From positions 62,001-126,000 of the forward strand of contig CALOBR010000021.1 of assembly GCA_942491665.1 (NCBI GenBank): a stretch of DNA of 64,000 nucleotides, read 5' to 3'. This document shows, in pieces, positions 37,503 through 46,621 of this stretch (position 1 is its first letter; the number at the start of each line of letters is the position of its first letter). The position numbers were made by a program, and so were the translations under genes. This stretch comes from CAVQGZ01 sp942491665 (GTDB lineage Bacteria > Actinomycetota > Actinomycetes > Jiangellales > Jiangellaceae). The notes under the pieces were generated by a model. The model made no database searches. It was not told the origin of the DNA and saw only the letters and a list, made by a program, of their open reading frames with translations.

Positions 37503-38719
37503 GCGACATCCTGCGCGGGCTGCGGGTGATCGAGGGCTCCGCCTTCGTGGCGGCGCCTTTCGCCGGCATGACCCTGGCCCAGCTCGGTGCGGACGTGATC
37601 CGTTTCGACAGGCTGCGCGGTGGGCTGGACTACCACCGCTGGCCCGTCACCGCGCAGGGCGACAGCATGTTCTGGGCCGGGCTGAACAAGGGCAAGCGCT
37701 CGTTGGCCGTGGACATGACCACTGAGGCCGGCCAAGAGATCATCACCAGCCTCATCTGCGCCCCAGGTCCGGGCAACGGCATCTTTTTGACCAACCTGCG
37801 GGTGCGGGGGTGGATGGACTACGACCATCTAAGGAGCAAGCGCGAGGACGTCATCTTGGTCACCGTGCTCGGCACCCGCGACGGCGGTCCGGCCGTGGAC
37901 TACACGGTCAACCCGGCGCTGGGGTTTCCCGACGCCACCGGTCCAGAGGGGTCCCACGAGCCGGTGAGCCACATCCTGCCGGCATGGGACTGCATCACCG
38001 GTCAGACCGCTGCACTGGGCCTGCTGGCGGCCGAGCGGCACCGCCGCCTCACCGGCGAGGGCCAAGAGGTCGACGTCGCGCTCAAGGACGTCGGCCTGGC
38101 CATGCTGGGCAACCTGGGCATCGTCGGCGAGGTGCTGGTCAACGGCGAGAACCGACCCAAGTACGGCAACTCGCTCTACGGCGCGTTCGGCGAGAACTTC
38201 CGCACGGCCGACGGCCGGCGCGTGATGGTGATCGGGCTGACCCGCCGGCAGTGGGACCTGCTGGGCCGCTGCACGGGGCTGAAGGACGACCTTGACGCGC
38301 TCGCGCGCCGGCTCGGCCTCGACTTCGGCGCCGAGGGCGACCGCTTCGAGGCACGCGCGCAGATCGCCTCGGTGTTCGAGCCCTGGTTCGCCGCACGCGC
38401 CGTGGACGACTTCGCCGCACAGTTCGACGAGGCCGGCATCACCTGGTCGGTCTTCCAGACCTTCGACGAGGTGGTGCGTACCGACCCGGACTGCTCGCCG
38501 GACGGGCCGCTGTTCTCCGCGGTCGACCAGCCGGGGGTCGGTACCTACCCGGTGCCCGGCTCCCCGCTGGACTTCAGCGCGATGCCGCGCACCGAACCCA
38601 CCCGGGCCGCCGTCCTCGGTGAGCACACCGACGAGATCCTGTCGACGATGCTTGGCCTGAGCAGCCGGGAGATCACGGAGCTGCGCGACGGTGGCATCGT
38701 CGGCGGCCCGCGCCCCTGA
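37499..38719 (+). CDS. CaiB/BaiF (class III) CoA transferase, probable mesaconyl-CoA C1-C4 transferase
   Basis: 406 residues. Family III features are GLRVIEGSAFVAAPFAGMTL, LGADVIRFDRLRGGLDYHRW, NKGKRSLAVDM and the catalytic Asp164 in ILPAWDCITGQTAALGLLAA. The N-terminal GSAFVAAPFAGMTLAQLGAD and the GGLDYHRWPVT block resemble the intramolecular mesaconyl-CoA C1-C4 transferase of the 3-hydroxypropionate bicycle as I remember it; that match is from memory and unverified. The reaction would move CoA from C1 to C4 of mesaconate, supplying the hydratase encoded two genes upstream. GTG start overlapping the lyase stop (GTGA). Confidence 0.8.
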   Translation: MSDILRGLRVIEGSAFVAAPFAGMTLAQLGADVIRFDRLRGGLDYHRWPVTAQGDSMFWAGLNKGKRSLAVDMTTEAGQEIITSLICAPGPGNGIFLTNLRVRGWMDYDHLRSKREDVILVTVLGTRDGGPAVDYTVNPALGFPDATGPEGSHEPVSHILPAWDCITGQTAALGLLAAERHRRLTGEGQEVDVALKDVGLAMLGNLGIVGEVLVNGENRPKYGNSLYGAFGENFRTADGRRVMVIGLTRRQWDLLGRCTGLKDDLDALARRLGLDFGAEGDRFEARAQIASVFEPWFAARAVDDFAAQFDEAGITWSVFQTFDEVVRTDPDCSPDGPLFSAVDQPGVGTYPVPGSPLDFSAMPRTEPTRAAVLGEHTDEILSTMLGLSSREITELRDGGIVGGPRP

Positions 38720-38749
38720 CGCTCGTCCGCGCGACCGTTCGACCGAAGG

Positions 38750-38771
38750 ATCGAGGCCGATACCCCTCGAT
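38750..38771 (+). terminator. Possible hairpin after the ppdK-meh-mcl-mct operon
   Basis: ATCGAGG (38750-38756) and CCTCGAT (38765-38771) form a 7-bp stem with an 8-base loop, 31 bases after the CoA transferase stop. There is no T-run, so termination is only suggested. It could equally be a leader structure of the downstream transporter gene. Confidence 0.3.
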
Positions 38772-38914
38772 TCGCCGGTGCTCGGCATGCCTGTGACGTC
38801 GGTGGCCATACGACGAGAACGGCCGAACGCTGGACAACCGGCGGTACGAGGAGTCAACTGGCACAACCCGGTGCTCGCCGTGACGACGCGCGCCGTCGAG
38901 CCGAGGAGGGTGCC

Positions 38915-40471
38915 ATGAGTGCCATCGCAGACGCGGGCGACCAGGCAGCAGCAGAGGCGCGTCGCGGGGCGTTCTCGTCACGCCGGGTCTTCATCCTGGC
39001 GGCGATCGGATCGGCCGCCGGGCTGGGCAACATCTGGCGGTTCCCCTACGTCGCCTACGAGAACGGGGGCGGCGCGTTCATCATCCCGTACTTGGTCGCC
39101 CTGATCACCGCAGGGCTGCCGTTCCTCTTTCTCGACTACGCGATCGGTCACCGCTACCGGGGCTCGCCGCCGCTGTCGTTTCGCCGGATGCACCGCCGGG
39201 GCGAGGTGATCGGCTGGTGGCAGGTGGGCATCTGCGCCGTCATCGCCGTCTACTACGCGGTGATCATCGCGTGGGCGGCCCGGTACACGCTGTTCTCGGT
39301 CGACCAGGCGTGGGGCGACGACCCCAACGCCTTCTTGTTCGGCGACTTCTTGCAGGTGGCAGAGCGACCGTCGGTCGGGCTGGACTTCGTCCCCGGGGTG
39401 CTGGTGCCGCTGGCACTCGTCTGGGTCGCCCTGCTCGTCATCATGCTGCTCGGCGTCCAGCGTGGCGTCGGCACTGCGTCGGTCGTGTTCATCCCGCTGA
39501 TGCTGGTGGCCTTCCTCGTGCTGGTGGTGCGCTCGCTGTTCCTGCCGGGGGCGGGAGTCGGCCTGGACGCCCTGTTCACGCCCGACTGGGCAGCGCTCGG
39601 TGACACGACGGTCTGGGCGGCGGCGTTCGGACAGATCTTCTTCTCGCTGTCGGTGGGGTTCGGCATCATGATCACCTACGCCTCCTACGTCGGGCGCCGT
39701 ACCGACATGACCGGGTCGGGTCTGGTGGTCGGCCTCTCCAACTCCGGCTTCGAGCTGCTCGCCGGGATCGGAGTCTTCGCCGCCCTGGGCTTCATGGCTC
39801 AGGCCAGCGGGGTCGCCGTGGACGAGGTGGCCACCGAGGGCCTCGGTCTGGCGTTCGTCGCGTTTCCCGCGATCATCAGTGAGGCACCGGCAGGCGCGTT
39901 CATCGGGGTGCTGTTCTTCGGCTGCCTCGTGCTGGCCGGGCTCACGTCGCTGGTGAGCATCATGGAGGTGGTGATCTCGGCCGTGCGCGACAAGCTCGAC
40001 CTGAGCCGGATCGCTGCGACGTTGCTGGTGTGCGTACCGGCTGCGATGGTGAGCGTGGCCCTTTTCGCCACGACGACCGGCGTGCCCGTGCTCGACACGC
40101 TCGACTACTTCATCAACCGGTTCGGCATCCTGCTCGTAGCAGTGGTCAGCATGGTCGCGGTGACCTGGGGCTTCCGTGACCTGCCGCGACTGCGTGCGCA
40201 CATGAACGACACCGGATCCGTGCGCCTCGGCCGGTGGTGGCTTGTTCTGGTGGGGGTGGTCACCCCGGCCGTCCTCACGTTCGTGCTCGCCGGTGAGCTC
40301 GTCGACGCCCTGCAGACTCCCTACGGGGACTACCCCGCCTGGCTGCTTGCCTCGTTCGGCTGGGGAGCCGCGATCGTCCTGGTTCTGGTGGCCGTGGGGC
40401 TCTCCGTCCTTCCGTGGAACCAGCGCACGAGCCTCGACGCACCTACGACGAAGGCGGAGGTGACGCGATGA
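38915..40471 (+). CDS. Neurotransmitter:sodium symporter family transporter, MetP-like large subunit
   Basis: 518 residues with about 12 membrane helices. Helix 1 carries FILAAIGSAAGLGNIWRFPY, the hallmark unwound sodium-site segment of bacterial NSS (LeuT/MetP) transporters. Helix 6 has FGQIFFSLSVGFGIMITYAS. The gene overlaps by four bases a 42-residue one-helix gene, the arrangement of the methionine/alanine importer MetPS known in Corynebacterium glutamicum. Function as a sodium-coupled hydrophobic amino-acid importer is therefore likely. A strong ribosome-binding site (GAGGAGG) precedes the ATG. Confidence 0.88.
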   Translation: MSAIADAGDQAAAEARRGAFSSRRVFILAAIGSAAGLGNIWRFPYVAYENGGGAFIIPYLVALITAGLPFLFLDYAIGHRYRGSPPLSFRRMHRRGEVIGWWQVGICAVIAVYYAVIIAWAARYTLFSVDQAWGDDPNAFLFGDFLQVAERPSVGLDFVPGVLVPLALVWVALLVIMLLGVQRGVGTASVVFIPLMLVAFLVLVVRSLFLPGAGVGLDALFTPDWAALGDTTVWAAAFGQIFFSLSVGFGIMITYASYVGRRTDMTGSGLVVGLSNSGFELLAGIGVFAALGFMAQASGVAVDEVATEGLGLAFVAFPAIISEAPAGAFIGVLFFGCLVLAGLTSLVSIMEVVISAVRDKLDLSRIAATLLVCVPAAMVSVALFATTTGVPVLDTLDYFINRFGILLVAVVSMVAVTWGFRDLPRLRAHMNDTGSVRLGRWWLVLVGVVTPAVLTFVLAGELVDALQTPYGDYPAWLLASFGWGAAIVLVLVAVGLSVLPWNQRTSLDAPTTKAEVTR

Positions 40472-40596
40472 GCGCCCCAGCCATCATGATGATGCTGCTC
40501 GCCATCACCATCCTCTGGGGTGGGTTGGCGCTCGCCATCCTCAACCTGCTCCGCTACCCCGGGGAGGAGCCCGACCAGGTGCGTCGCGACCTCTGA
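40468..40596 (+). CDS. MetS-like small subunit of the NSS transporter
   Basis: 42 residues: one membrane helix (about 6-28: IMMMLLAITILWGGLALAIL) followed by a short charged tail ending EPDQVRRDL. This is the MetS/MetP-associated small-subunit family. Its ATG overlaps the stop of the large-subunit gene (ATGA), ensuring coupled translation. In MetPS the small subunit is needed for transport. It ends 6 bases from the convergent SNF2 helicase gene. Confidence 0.85.
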   Translation: MSAPAIMMMLLAITILWGGLALAILNLLRYPGEEPDQVRRDL

Positions 40597-40602
40597 GCGG
40601 CC

Positions 40603-43600
40603 TCACTGCTCGAAGAGGCCGCGGATGTCGTCGGCGGTGAGCGCGTTCGACTGCAGGGCGCCCTCGTCCACGACCCTGGCGAACAGGTCACGCTTGCGCT
40701 GCTGCAAGGCCACCACCTTCTCTTCGATGGTGTCGGTGGCGACGAGTCGGTAGACCATGACCGTCTTGTCCTGCCCGATGCGGTGGGTGCGGTCGACGGC
40801 CTGTGCCTCGGCCGCCGGGTTCCACCACGGGTCGAGCAAGAAGACGTAGTCGGCCTCGGTGAGGGTGAGGCCCACCCCGCCGGCCTTGAGGCTGATGAGG
40901 AACACCGGGGCGTCGCCCTCGCGAAAGTCGTCGATGCGGCGTTGCCGGTTGCGTGTGCGCCCGTCCAGCCAGACGTGCCCGACGCCGGCCTCGTCCAAGC
41001 GAGCGCGCACCAGTGACAAGAAGCCGGTGAACTGGCTGAAGACGAGCGCACGGTGGCCCTCGGCGACCACGTCGTCGAGCTGTTCGGTGAACACGTCGAT
41101 CTTGCTCGAGCGCACCTTGCCGGCGTGGCGCTCGTCCACGAGGGACGCGTCCAGGCTCAGACGCCGCAGAAGAGTCAGCGAGCGAAAGATCGCCACCCGG
41201 TTGCGCGCTACGTCGTCGATCAGCCCCAGCACGCGTTGCCGCTCGCGCTGCAGGTGCTGGTCGTAGACGCGACGGTGGGCCGGGTTGAGCGTCACCTCGA
41301 GGGTCTGCTCGATCTTGGGGGGAAGGTCGCGTGCCACCTGCTCCTTCGTCCGACGCAGCATGAGGGGCCGGATCCGGCGCCGCAGCGACTCGAGCTTCTC
41401 CGGGTCGCTGCCTCGCTCGATCGGGGTGCGGTAGACGTCGGTGAAGCGTTGCGGGTTCGGGAACAGCCCCGGCGCGGCCAACGACAGGATCGCCCACAGG
41501 TCCATGAGCGAGTTCTCCAACGGTGTTCCCGTGATCGCCAGGCGGAAGGGCGCCTCGATGCGCCGCGCCGCCTGGTACGTCTTGGCCCGATGGTTCTTGA
41601 CGAACTGCGCCTCGTCCAGCACCAGGCCGCTCCATCGCTGGGCTCGATAGGCCTCGTCGTCGATGCGCAGCAGGGCGTAGGACGTGACGACCAGGTGAGA
41701 ATCCTCGGCGAGCTCGGCCACGGGGCGTCCGCTGCGCCGCTCGGTCTCGGTGATCGTGACCACCCGCAGCGCCGGGCAGAACCGGGCAGCCTCGTTCGCC
41801 CACGTCGACACGACGCTCGTAGGGGCCACGACGAGCATCGGCCCCGCCGCACCGCCCAGCGTCCCCGCCTCGAGCGCCCGGGCAGCCATCGTCAGCGCCT
41901 GCAGGGTCTTGCCGAGCCCCATGTCGTCGGCGAGCACACCGCCGAGCTGGTGGTCCCACAGCAGGGCGAGCCAGTGGTAGCCGTCGAGCTGGTACGGACG
42001 CAGCGTCGCGTGGACGCTGGCCGGCGGGTCGGGGGTCGGAAGCTGCTGCAGGTGCAGCAACGGCTGCACCGAGCGCGTCCAGCGTTCGCTCTGGTGGGCC
42101 ACCACCCCCAGCTCCACCAGCTCCTCCCACAAGCCGGCCTGCCATCGGGTGATCCGTAGCCCGCTGCTCGTGGGGTCGTGCAGCGCCCGGGCCTCGTCGA
42201 CGAGGCGGCGGAGCGACTGAAGCTCAGGCTGGTCGAGGCGAAACCAGGTGCCGCTGTCGAGCATGAGGTGGTCGTCGTCGTTCGCCAGGGCGGTGAGCAG
42301 ATCGGCGAACGGCACCTGCTGCCCGGCGACGGTGACGCTGATCTGCAGGTCGAACCAGTCGGTGCCGCTGCCACCGGACACGTCGGTGACGTCGCTGGAG
42401 CCGATGGAGATCTCCGGCGCCTCGGTGACCTCGCTGTAGTCGACGGGGGTGCCCTCGGTCGTGACGACCACGTCGTCGCGGTCATGCAGCGCCGGCAAGA
42501 CGTCGGCGACGAAGCGGGCCGCGTCCATCCCGCGCAGCACCGTGCTGGGCGTCAGCGTCCGCTCGACGTGCCGGCCCGAGCCCACGTCCACCCGGAGCCC
42601 GCTGACCTCGTCGAGGGCACCGAGGCTGGCGAGCAGGGCCGCCTCGGCCTCGGGGTCGCGCGCTGCGGTCACCACCTCGTGCCCGCCCGCCCGCAACGGC
42701 ACGCGCACGTCGTCCTCGCCGACCCGGTAGGCGAACCCCCATGCCAGACGCAGGCGGTGGGCCGGCTCGAAGGCCACGTGCAGGGTGAGCTGGGGTGGTC
42801 GGGTCTCGGGGAAATGCACGCTGGCGTCGCCGGACACCAGCGCGGTGCGCCGGGCGAGCACGGGGGAGTAGAGGGCCAGAAACCGCGGCATGTCACTCGC
42901 CGGGATCACCAGGGGCTCGCGCTGGCGCAGCAGGCGGCTGGTCGACTCGTCCAGGGGTGTCTCGAACGGCACGAGCAGCAGGCGATCGCGCTCGGCTACG
43001 AAGCAGCCGTGCGCCGGCGAGCCCACGAACGTGACCCGGTGCGGTGCCACGTCCGGTGCATCGGGCACCTCGAGGCGGCTGGTGATCGAAGCCGGGCCAT
43101 CGGGGGCTGCGCGGCGGACGTCGAGAACCAGGCGGGCGGGCTGCTCGCTCAGGCGCACCGGCGGGGCATCGCGGCCCGCGCCCACCAGTGGGACTCCTGC
43201 ACGTTGCACCGCCGCCAGCATCGTCCACGCGCCTGGGCCCAGCTCGTCGAGGTGCACCTGCGGGTCGTGGTATCCGGCGAGGTAGGCGGGTTGGCCCACG
43301 CGGTAGCGCAGCAGGAGCGCCATCATCGGCTCACGGTGCGCAGGGTCGACCTGGACGCTGCCGTAGCGGTGCTCCAGCGTCCGCCAGCTCATGCCGGTCT
43401 TGACCCAGGCGCCTGACTTGCCGGCGACGACGGGGCGCAGGCGCAGCCGGATGAGGGGTGCCGAGCCGCTGGAGTAGCGCGAGGGCTCGCGCGAGTGAAC
43501 CTCGACCTGCAGGGCCAGCGGCGTCCAGCGCTGCTTCGGACTCGTGGCGGCGTCGTCCGGGCGCACGAGGTCGGCGAGCTGGGCCTCCCAGGTAGGCACC

Positions 43601-43962
43601 TGTGCGGGGCCGGACGTGGCGGCGCGGCTTGCCGAGGCCCGGGCGGTGAGCACGACGGCGGCAACGTGCTTGCAGTCGACGCGCATGGGGCAGCTGCACC
43701 GGCCCGACCAGTCGCGGCGTCGTCCGCTTCGGGGGTCGTGGCTGACCAGCGTCTCGTACTGACGGTTGGCGCTGCCCGCGACGCTGGCCAGCAGCAGCCG
43801 GCCGCGGTCCCCGGTCGACAGCGACAGCACCGCCCCTCTCTCGGCGTAGGCCGAGCCGCGGGCGAACGCACCCGCGCCGACCACGGCGCGCACGTCGGCG
43901 TCCGTCAGGGCGGTGACCCACGTCGGCGTCGGTGCGTCGAACCGGGGTTCTGAGTCGCTCAC
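40603..43962 (-). CDS. SNF2-family helicase/ATPase with SWIM zinc finger
   Basis: 1119 residues. The N-terminus has a SWIM zinc finger (CSCPMRVDCKHVAAVV; C-x-C...C-x-H). A long middle region follows, then a SNF2 ATPase core: LRPYQLDGYHWLALLWDHQ, Walker A VLADDMGLGKTLQAL, Walker B LVLDEAQFVKNHRAKT, FRLAITGTPLENSLMDLWAI. The C-terminal RecA lobe has ALVFSQFTGFLSLVRARLDE, ISLKAGGVGLTLTEADYVFL, and DRTHRIGQDKTVMVYRLVA. This architecture is the bacterial RapA/HepA-like SWIM-SNF2 type, a DNA translocase probably acting in transcription or repair. ATG start; it stands alone, divergent from a secreted nuclease-like lipoprotein. Confidence 0.93.
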   Translation of the reverse strand: MSDSEPRFDAPTPTWVTALTDADVRAVVGAGAFARGSAYAERGAVLSLSTGDRGRLLLASVAGSANRQYETLVSHDPRSGRRRDWSGRCSCPMRVDCKHVAAVVLTARASASRAATSGPAQVPTWEAQLADLVRPDDAATSPKQRWTPLALQVEVHSREPSRYSSGSAPLIRLRLRPVVAGKSGAWVKTGMSWRTLEHRYGSVQVDPAHREPMMALLLRYRVGQPAYLAGYHDPQVHLDELGPGAWTMLAAVQRAGVPLVGAGRDAPPVRLSEQPARLVLDVRRAAPDGPASITSRLEVPDAPDVAPHRVTFVGSPAHGCFVAERDRLLLVPFETPLDESTSRLLRQREPLVIPASDMPRFLALYSPVLARRTALVSGDASVHFPETRPPQLTLHVAFEPAHRLRLAWGFAYRVGEDDVRVPLRAGGHEVVTAARDPEAEAALLASLGALDEVSGLRVDVGSGRHVERTLTPSTVLRGMDAARFVADVLPALHDRDDVVVTTEGTPVDYSEVTEAPEISIGSSDVTDVSGGSGTDWFDLQISVTVAGQQVPFADLLTALANDDDHLMLDSGTWFRLDQPELQSLRRLVDEARALHDPTSSGLRITRWQAGLWEELVELGVVAHQSERWTRSVQPLLHLQQLPTPDPPASVHATLRPYQLDGYHWLALLWDHQLGGVLADDMGLGKTLQALTMAARALEAGTLGGAAGPMLVVAPTSVVSTWANEAARFCPALRVVTITETERRSGRPVAELAEDSHLVVTSYALLRIDDEAYRAQRWSGLVLDEAQFVKNHRAKTYQAARRIEAPFRLAITGTPLENSLMDLWAILSLAAPGLFPNPQRFTDVYRTPIERGSDPEKLESLRRRIRPLMLRRTKEQVARDLPPKIEQTLEVTLNPAHRRVYDQHLQRERQRVLGLIDDVARNRVAIFRSLTLLRRLSLDASLVDERHAGKVRSSKIDVFTEQLDDVVAEGHRALVFSQFTGFLSLVRARLDEAGVGHVWLDGRTRNRQRRIDDFREGDAPVFLISLKAGGVGLTLTEADYVFLLDPWWNPAAEAQAVDRTHRIGQDKTVMVYRLVATDTIEEKVVALQQRKRDLFARVVDEGALQSNALTADDIRGLFEQ

Positions 43963-44048
43963 GATGAACGAAGGCTACGGCGCCCCTGCCCGGCCACGGC
44001 CGAGCGGTACGAGGATTGAGTGTCGGACCGTCGGGGCATGCTCGGTGT

Positions 44049-44963
44049 GTGGACGGGGCTGCGACGCGGGCGATGACGGCTCTGGCCGTGTCGGCCGCCG
44101 TGCTGCTGGCGGGGTGCGTGTCGCCCTCGCCGACGGCGGACGAACCTCGTCCGGTGGAGGTGCCCTCGTCGACCCCTGATCCATCGAACGCCACGACTGA
44201 CGATGCGGTGCTGGACGCGCTGGACGCTCTGCCGGTCAAGGGTCGTGCGCCCAAGACCGGGTACGACCGCGAGCAGTTCGGACCTGCATGGGCCGACACC
44301 GATGGCAACGGCTGCGACACCCGCAACGACATCCTGCGTCGTGACCTGAGCGACATCACGCTGGATCCCGACGGGTGCACCGTACGAACGGGTTGGTTGG
44401 CCGACCCGTACAGCCGTTCCTGGGTGGGCTTCGTGCGTGGCATCGACACGTCGGAGGCCGTACAGGTCGACCACGTCGTCGCACTGTCAGACGCGTGGCA
44501 GAAGGGCGCCCAGCAGCTGGGGATGGCCGAGCGGGAGCGCTTCGCCAACGACCCGCTCAACCTGCTGGCCGTGGACGGCCCGCTCAACCAGCAGAAAAGC
44601 GACGGGGACGCGGCAACGTGGCTGCCCCCGAACAAGGCGATGCGCTGCGACTACGTGGCCCGCCAGGTTGCGGTCAAGGCGCGCCACGGCCTCTGGGTGA
44701 CCACAGCGGAGAAGGACGCGATCGCACGCGTCCTGGCGTCCTGCCCCGCGCAGCCGCTCCCGTCCGGTACGAGCGGCATCGCCGTCGTCCCGGACGGGCC
44801 CCGTCCTGCCCTCGGCCGTGTCGCTGGGGCAACCCAGTCGCCCTCCGGGACCTTCCGCAGCTGCACCGAGGCCCGCGAGGCCGGCGCGGCGCCGCTACGC
44901 CGAGGCGAGCCCGGCTACCAGGCCAGCCTGGACGGTGACGGCGACGGCGTCGCCTGCGAGTAG
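44049..44963 (+). CDS. Secreted lipoprotein with DUF1524 (HNH-like) nuclease domain and Excalibur motif
   Basis: About 304 residues. The signal peptide with lipobox (VLLAGCVSP) indicates surface anchoring. The DUF1524/GmrSD-C-type HNH core contains FGPAWADTDGNGCDTRNDIL, VQVDHVVALSDAWQKGAQQL (catalytic D-H) and RFANDPLNLLAVDGPLNQQK, then SDGDAATWLPP. The C-terminus is an Excalibur calcium-binding motif (GYQASLDGDGDGVACE). Such proteins are usual extracellular nucleases of actinobacteria, perhaps for nutrient DNA or competition. The GTG at 44049 gives a normal signal peptide; an ATG at 44016 would add 11 residues. Confidence 0.85.
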   Translation: MDGAATRAMTALAVSAAVLLAGCVSPSPTADEPRPVEVPSSTPDPSNATTDDAVLDALDALPVKGRAPKTGYDREQFGPAWADTDGNGCDTRNDILRRDLSDITLDPDGCTVRTGWLADPYSRSWVGFVRGIDTSEAVQVDHVVALSDAWQKGAQQLGMAERERFANDPLNLLAVDGPLNQQKSDGDAATWLPPNKAMRCDYVARQVAVKARHGLWVTTAEKDAIARVLASCPAQPLPSGTSGIAVVPDGPRPALGRVAGATQSPSGTFRSCTEAREAGAAPLRRGEPGYQASLDGDGDGVACE

Positions 44964-44974
44964 CGCGGTCGCTC

Positions 44975-45862
44975 TCAGGTGGCCGAGGCGTCGTAGATGC
45001 TCTGGATGGACGCGTCCAGCGCAGCGTTGAACTCCTCGTCGGACTGCTGAGCCGACAGCCCCTCGGTGAGCGCTCGCGAGAAGCTCGCGACGACCCCGGG
45101 CTGGCGGGCGAGCCGGGCGTTGGCCTCGTCCCTGCTGTACCCACCGGAGAGGGCGACGACTCGCAGCACCTTGGGGTGCGCCACCAGCTCGGAGTAGAAG
45201 CCGTCCTCCTCAGGCAGGGTCAGCTTCAGCATCACGACCTGGTCGTCACCAAGGCTGTTGATCTCGTCGCGCAACGCATCGCGCAGCAGGATCTCCGCTG
45301 CCGCCTTCTCGGGGCTGGTGATGTCGACCTCTGGCTCGATGATCGGGACCAGCCCGGCGTCCAGGATCTGGCGTCCGACCTCGAACTGCTGGGCCACGAC
45401 GGCGCCGACGCCGGCCGGGTTGCCCATCTTGATGACCGAGCGCATCTTCGTGCCGAAGACGCCGTGGGTGCTCGCGCGGGCGAGCAGGTCGTCCAGGCCG
45501 GGCATCGGCTTCATCACCTGGGCACCGTCGGCCTCGTCGGCCAGGCCCTTGTCGACCTTGACGAACGGGACGACGTTCTTGTCGTCCCACAGGTACTCCG
45601 CGGCGCCCTTGCCCTCGATCTCGCGGTCCATCGTCATCTCGAACAGGATGGCGCCGAGGATGCGCTCGCCGTTGAAGGCGGGGCTGGTGATGATGCGGCT
45701 GCGCATCTGGTGGATCTGGTCGTACATCTCGGTGTCGTTGGAGTACGCGCTCTCCTCGACGCCGTACAGGCGCAACGCCTTGGGCGTGCTGCCGCCGCTC
45801 TGGTCGAGCGCGGCGATGAAGCCGGTGTCGGTCTTGACCTTGTCGTACTGCTGCTGGTTCAC
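44975..45862 (-). CDS. fda: Class I fructose-bisphosphate aldolase
   Basis: 295 residues of the Schiff-base class I aldolase type found in some bacteria: DTGFIAALDQSGGSTPKALR, NGERILGAILFEMTMDREIE, KMRSVIKMGNPAGVGA, VPIIEPEVDITSPEKAAAEI, QVVMLKLTLPEEDGFY (Schiff-base Lys area) and RVVALSGGYSRDEANARL. It interconverts fructose 1,6-bisphosphate with triose phosphates and could work in gluconeogenesis beside the PEP-forming enzymes. The GTG at 45862 (VNQQQYDKVKTD) has an AAAGG ribosome-binding site; upstream sequence is Arg/Cys-rich and unlikely to be translated. Confidence 0.92.
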   Translation of the reverse strand: MNQQQYDKVKTDTGFIAALDQSGGSTPKALRLYGVEESAYSNDTEMYDQIHQMRSRIITSPAFNGERILGAILFEMTMDREIEGKGAAEYLWDDKNVVPFVKVDKGLADEADGAQVMKPMPGLDDLLARASTHGVFGTKMRSVIKMGNPAGVGAVVAQQFEVGRQILDAGLVPIIEPEVDITSPEKAAAEILLRDALRDEINSLGDDQVVMLKLTLPEEDGFYSELVAHPKVLRVVALSGGYSRDEANARLARQPGVVASFSRALTEGLSAQQSDEEFNAALDASIQSIYDASAT

Positions 45863-46034
45863 GGGCGACCTTTCGACGTGGAGGGTCATGCAGCGGTTGG
45901 CTGCCCTTCCACAACACACCCGCCGTGGCCGCACCGCAAGGGCCATCGGCTCAGGCTGATGCGACTCTCGGCCTTCGTGCGCGGCAGAACGAACCGGCAG
46001 TGGGCCGCGCCGACGTTGCGGAAGAAGCGCGGCG

Positions 46035-46535
46035 CTACGAGCGAGTCGCGGTCTGCGCCGGCCGAGCAGTCAGCCGTAGGCACTCCTGCACGTTGACGAC
46101 GCGCAACGAGCGCTGCTCGTCGGCGGGGAAGGCATGGACGACGGTGTCGAGCGGGACCACGTCGGGGTCCTCGACAGCGTACGTCGTGCCTTCGTGCGTC
46201 AGCGCTCCCGAACCACCCGCGAGAAGGTTCTGCACCCAGTCGGCCTGCGACCCGTAGACGAGGGCGATGACGAAGCCGTCCTCGATTGCTGCGACCCCCA
46301 CCGGGGTGCGGTAGTGCTCGCCGGAGCGGCGTCCGACATGGTGGACGACGGAGGCATAGGCGCCGGGGGTCCCAGCGGTCGCCAGCTGACCCGGGTTCAG
46401 CAGCGCCTTGTTCACCCTGCGCTGCATGCGCACGACGGCCGACTGCTTGTTGCGCATGCCGACCAACCACGCCGCGCCGAGCGCTGCGGCGCCCAGCACG
46501 ATCGTCGTACCAATCATGAGCCCGCGTCGTGTCAT
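46035..46535 (-). CDS. Deazaflavin-dependent nitroreductase-like protein
   Basis: 166 residues. An N-terminal membrane helix (RRGLMIGTTIVLGAAALGAA) is followed by a split-barrel domain of the nitroreductase/quinone reductase family: RMQRRVNKALLNPGQLATAG, HHVGRRSGEHYRTPVGVAAI and ALVYGSQADWVQNLLAGGSG. In mycobacteria relatives use cofactor F420H2. Members often reduce quinones or nitro compounds at the membrane. ATG at 46535 chosen; upstream in-frame sequence is low-complexity. The gene lies between fda and pckG on the same strand, with no sign of coupling. Confidence 0.82.
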   Translation of the reverse strand: MTRRGLMIGTTIVLGAAALGAAWLVGMRNKQSAVVRMQRRVNKALLNPGQLATAGTPGAYASVVHHVGRRSGEHYRTPVGVAAIEDGFVIALVYGSQADWVQNLLAGGSGALTHEGTTYAVEDPDVVPLDTVVHAFPADEQRSLRVVNVQECLRLTARPAQTATRS

Positions 46536-46621
46536 GGGTCCTGAGTGTGGCCCAGGCACGCGACAACGCCAGGCCCGGGGTCGAGGGGACCGCCGGCCTG
46601 GCGTCGCGCAGGTGCGTCGGG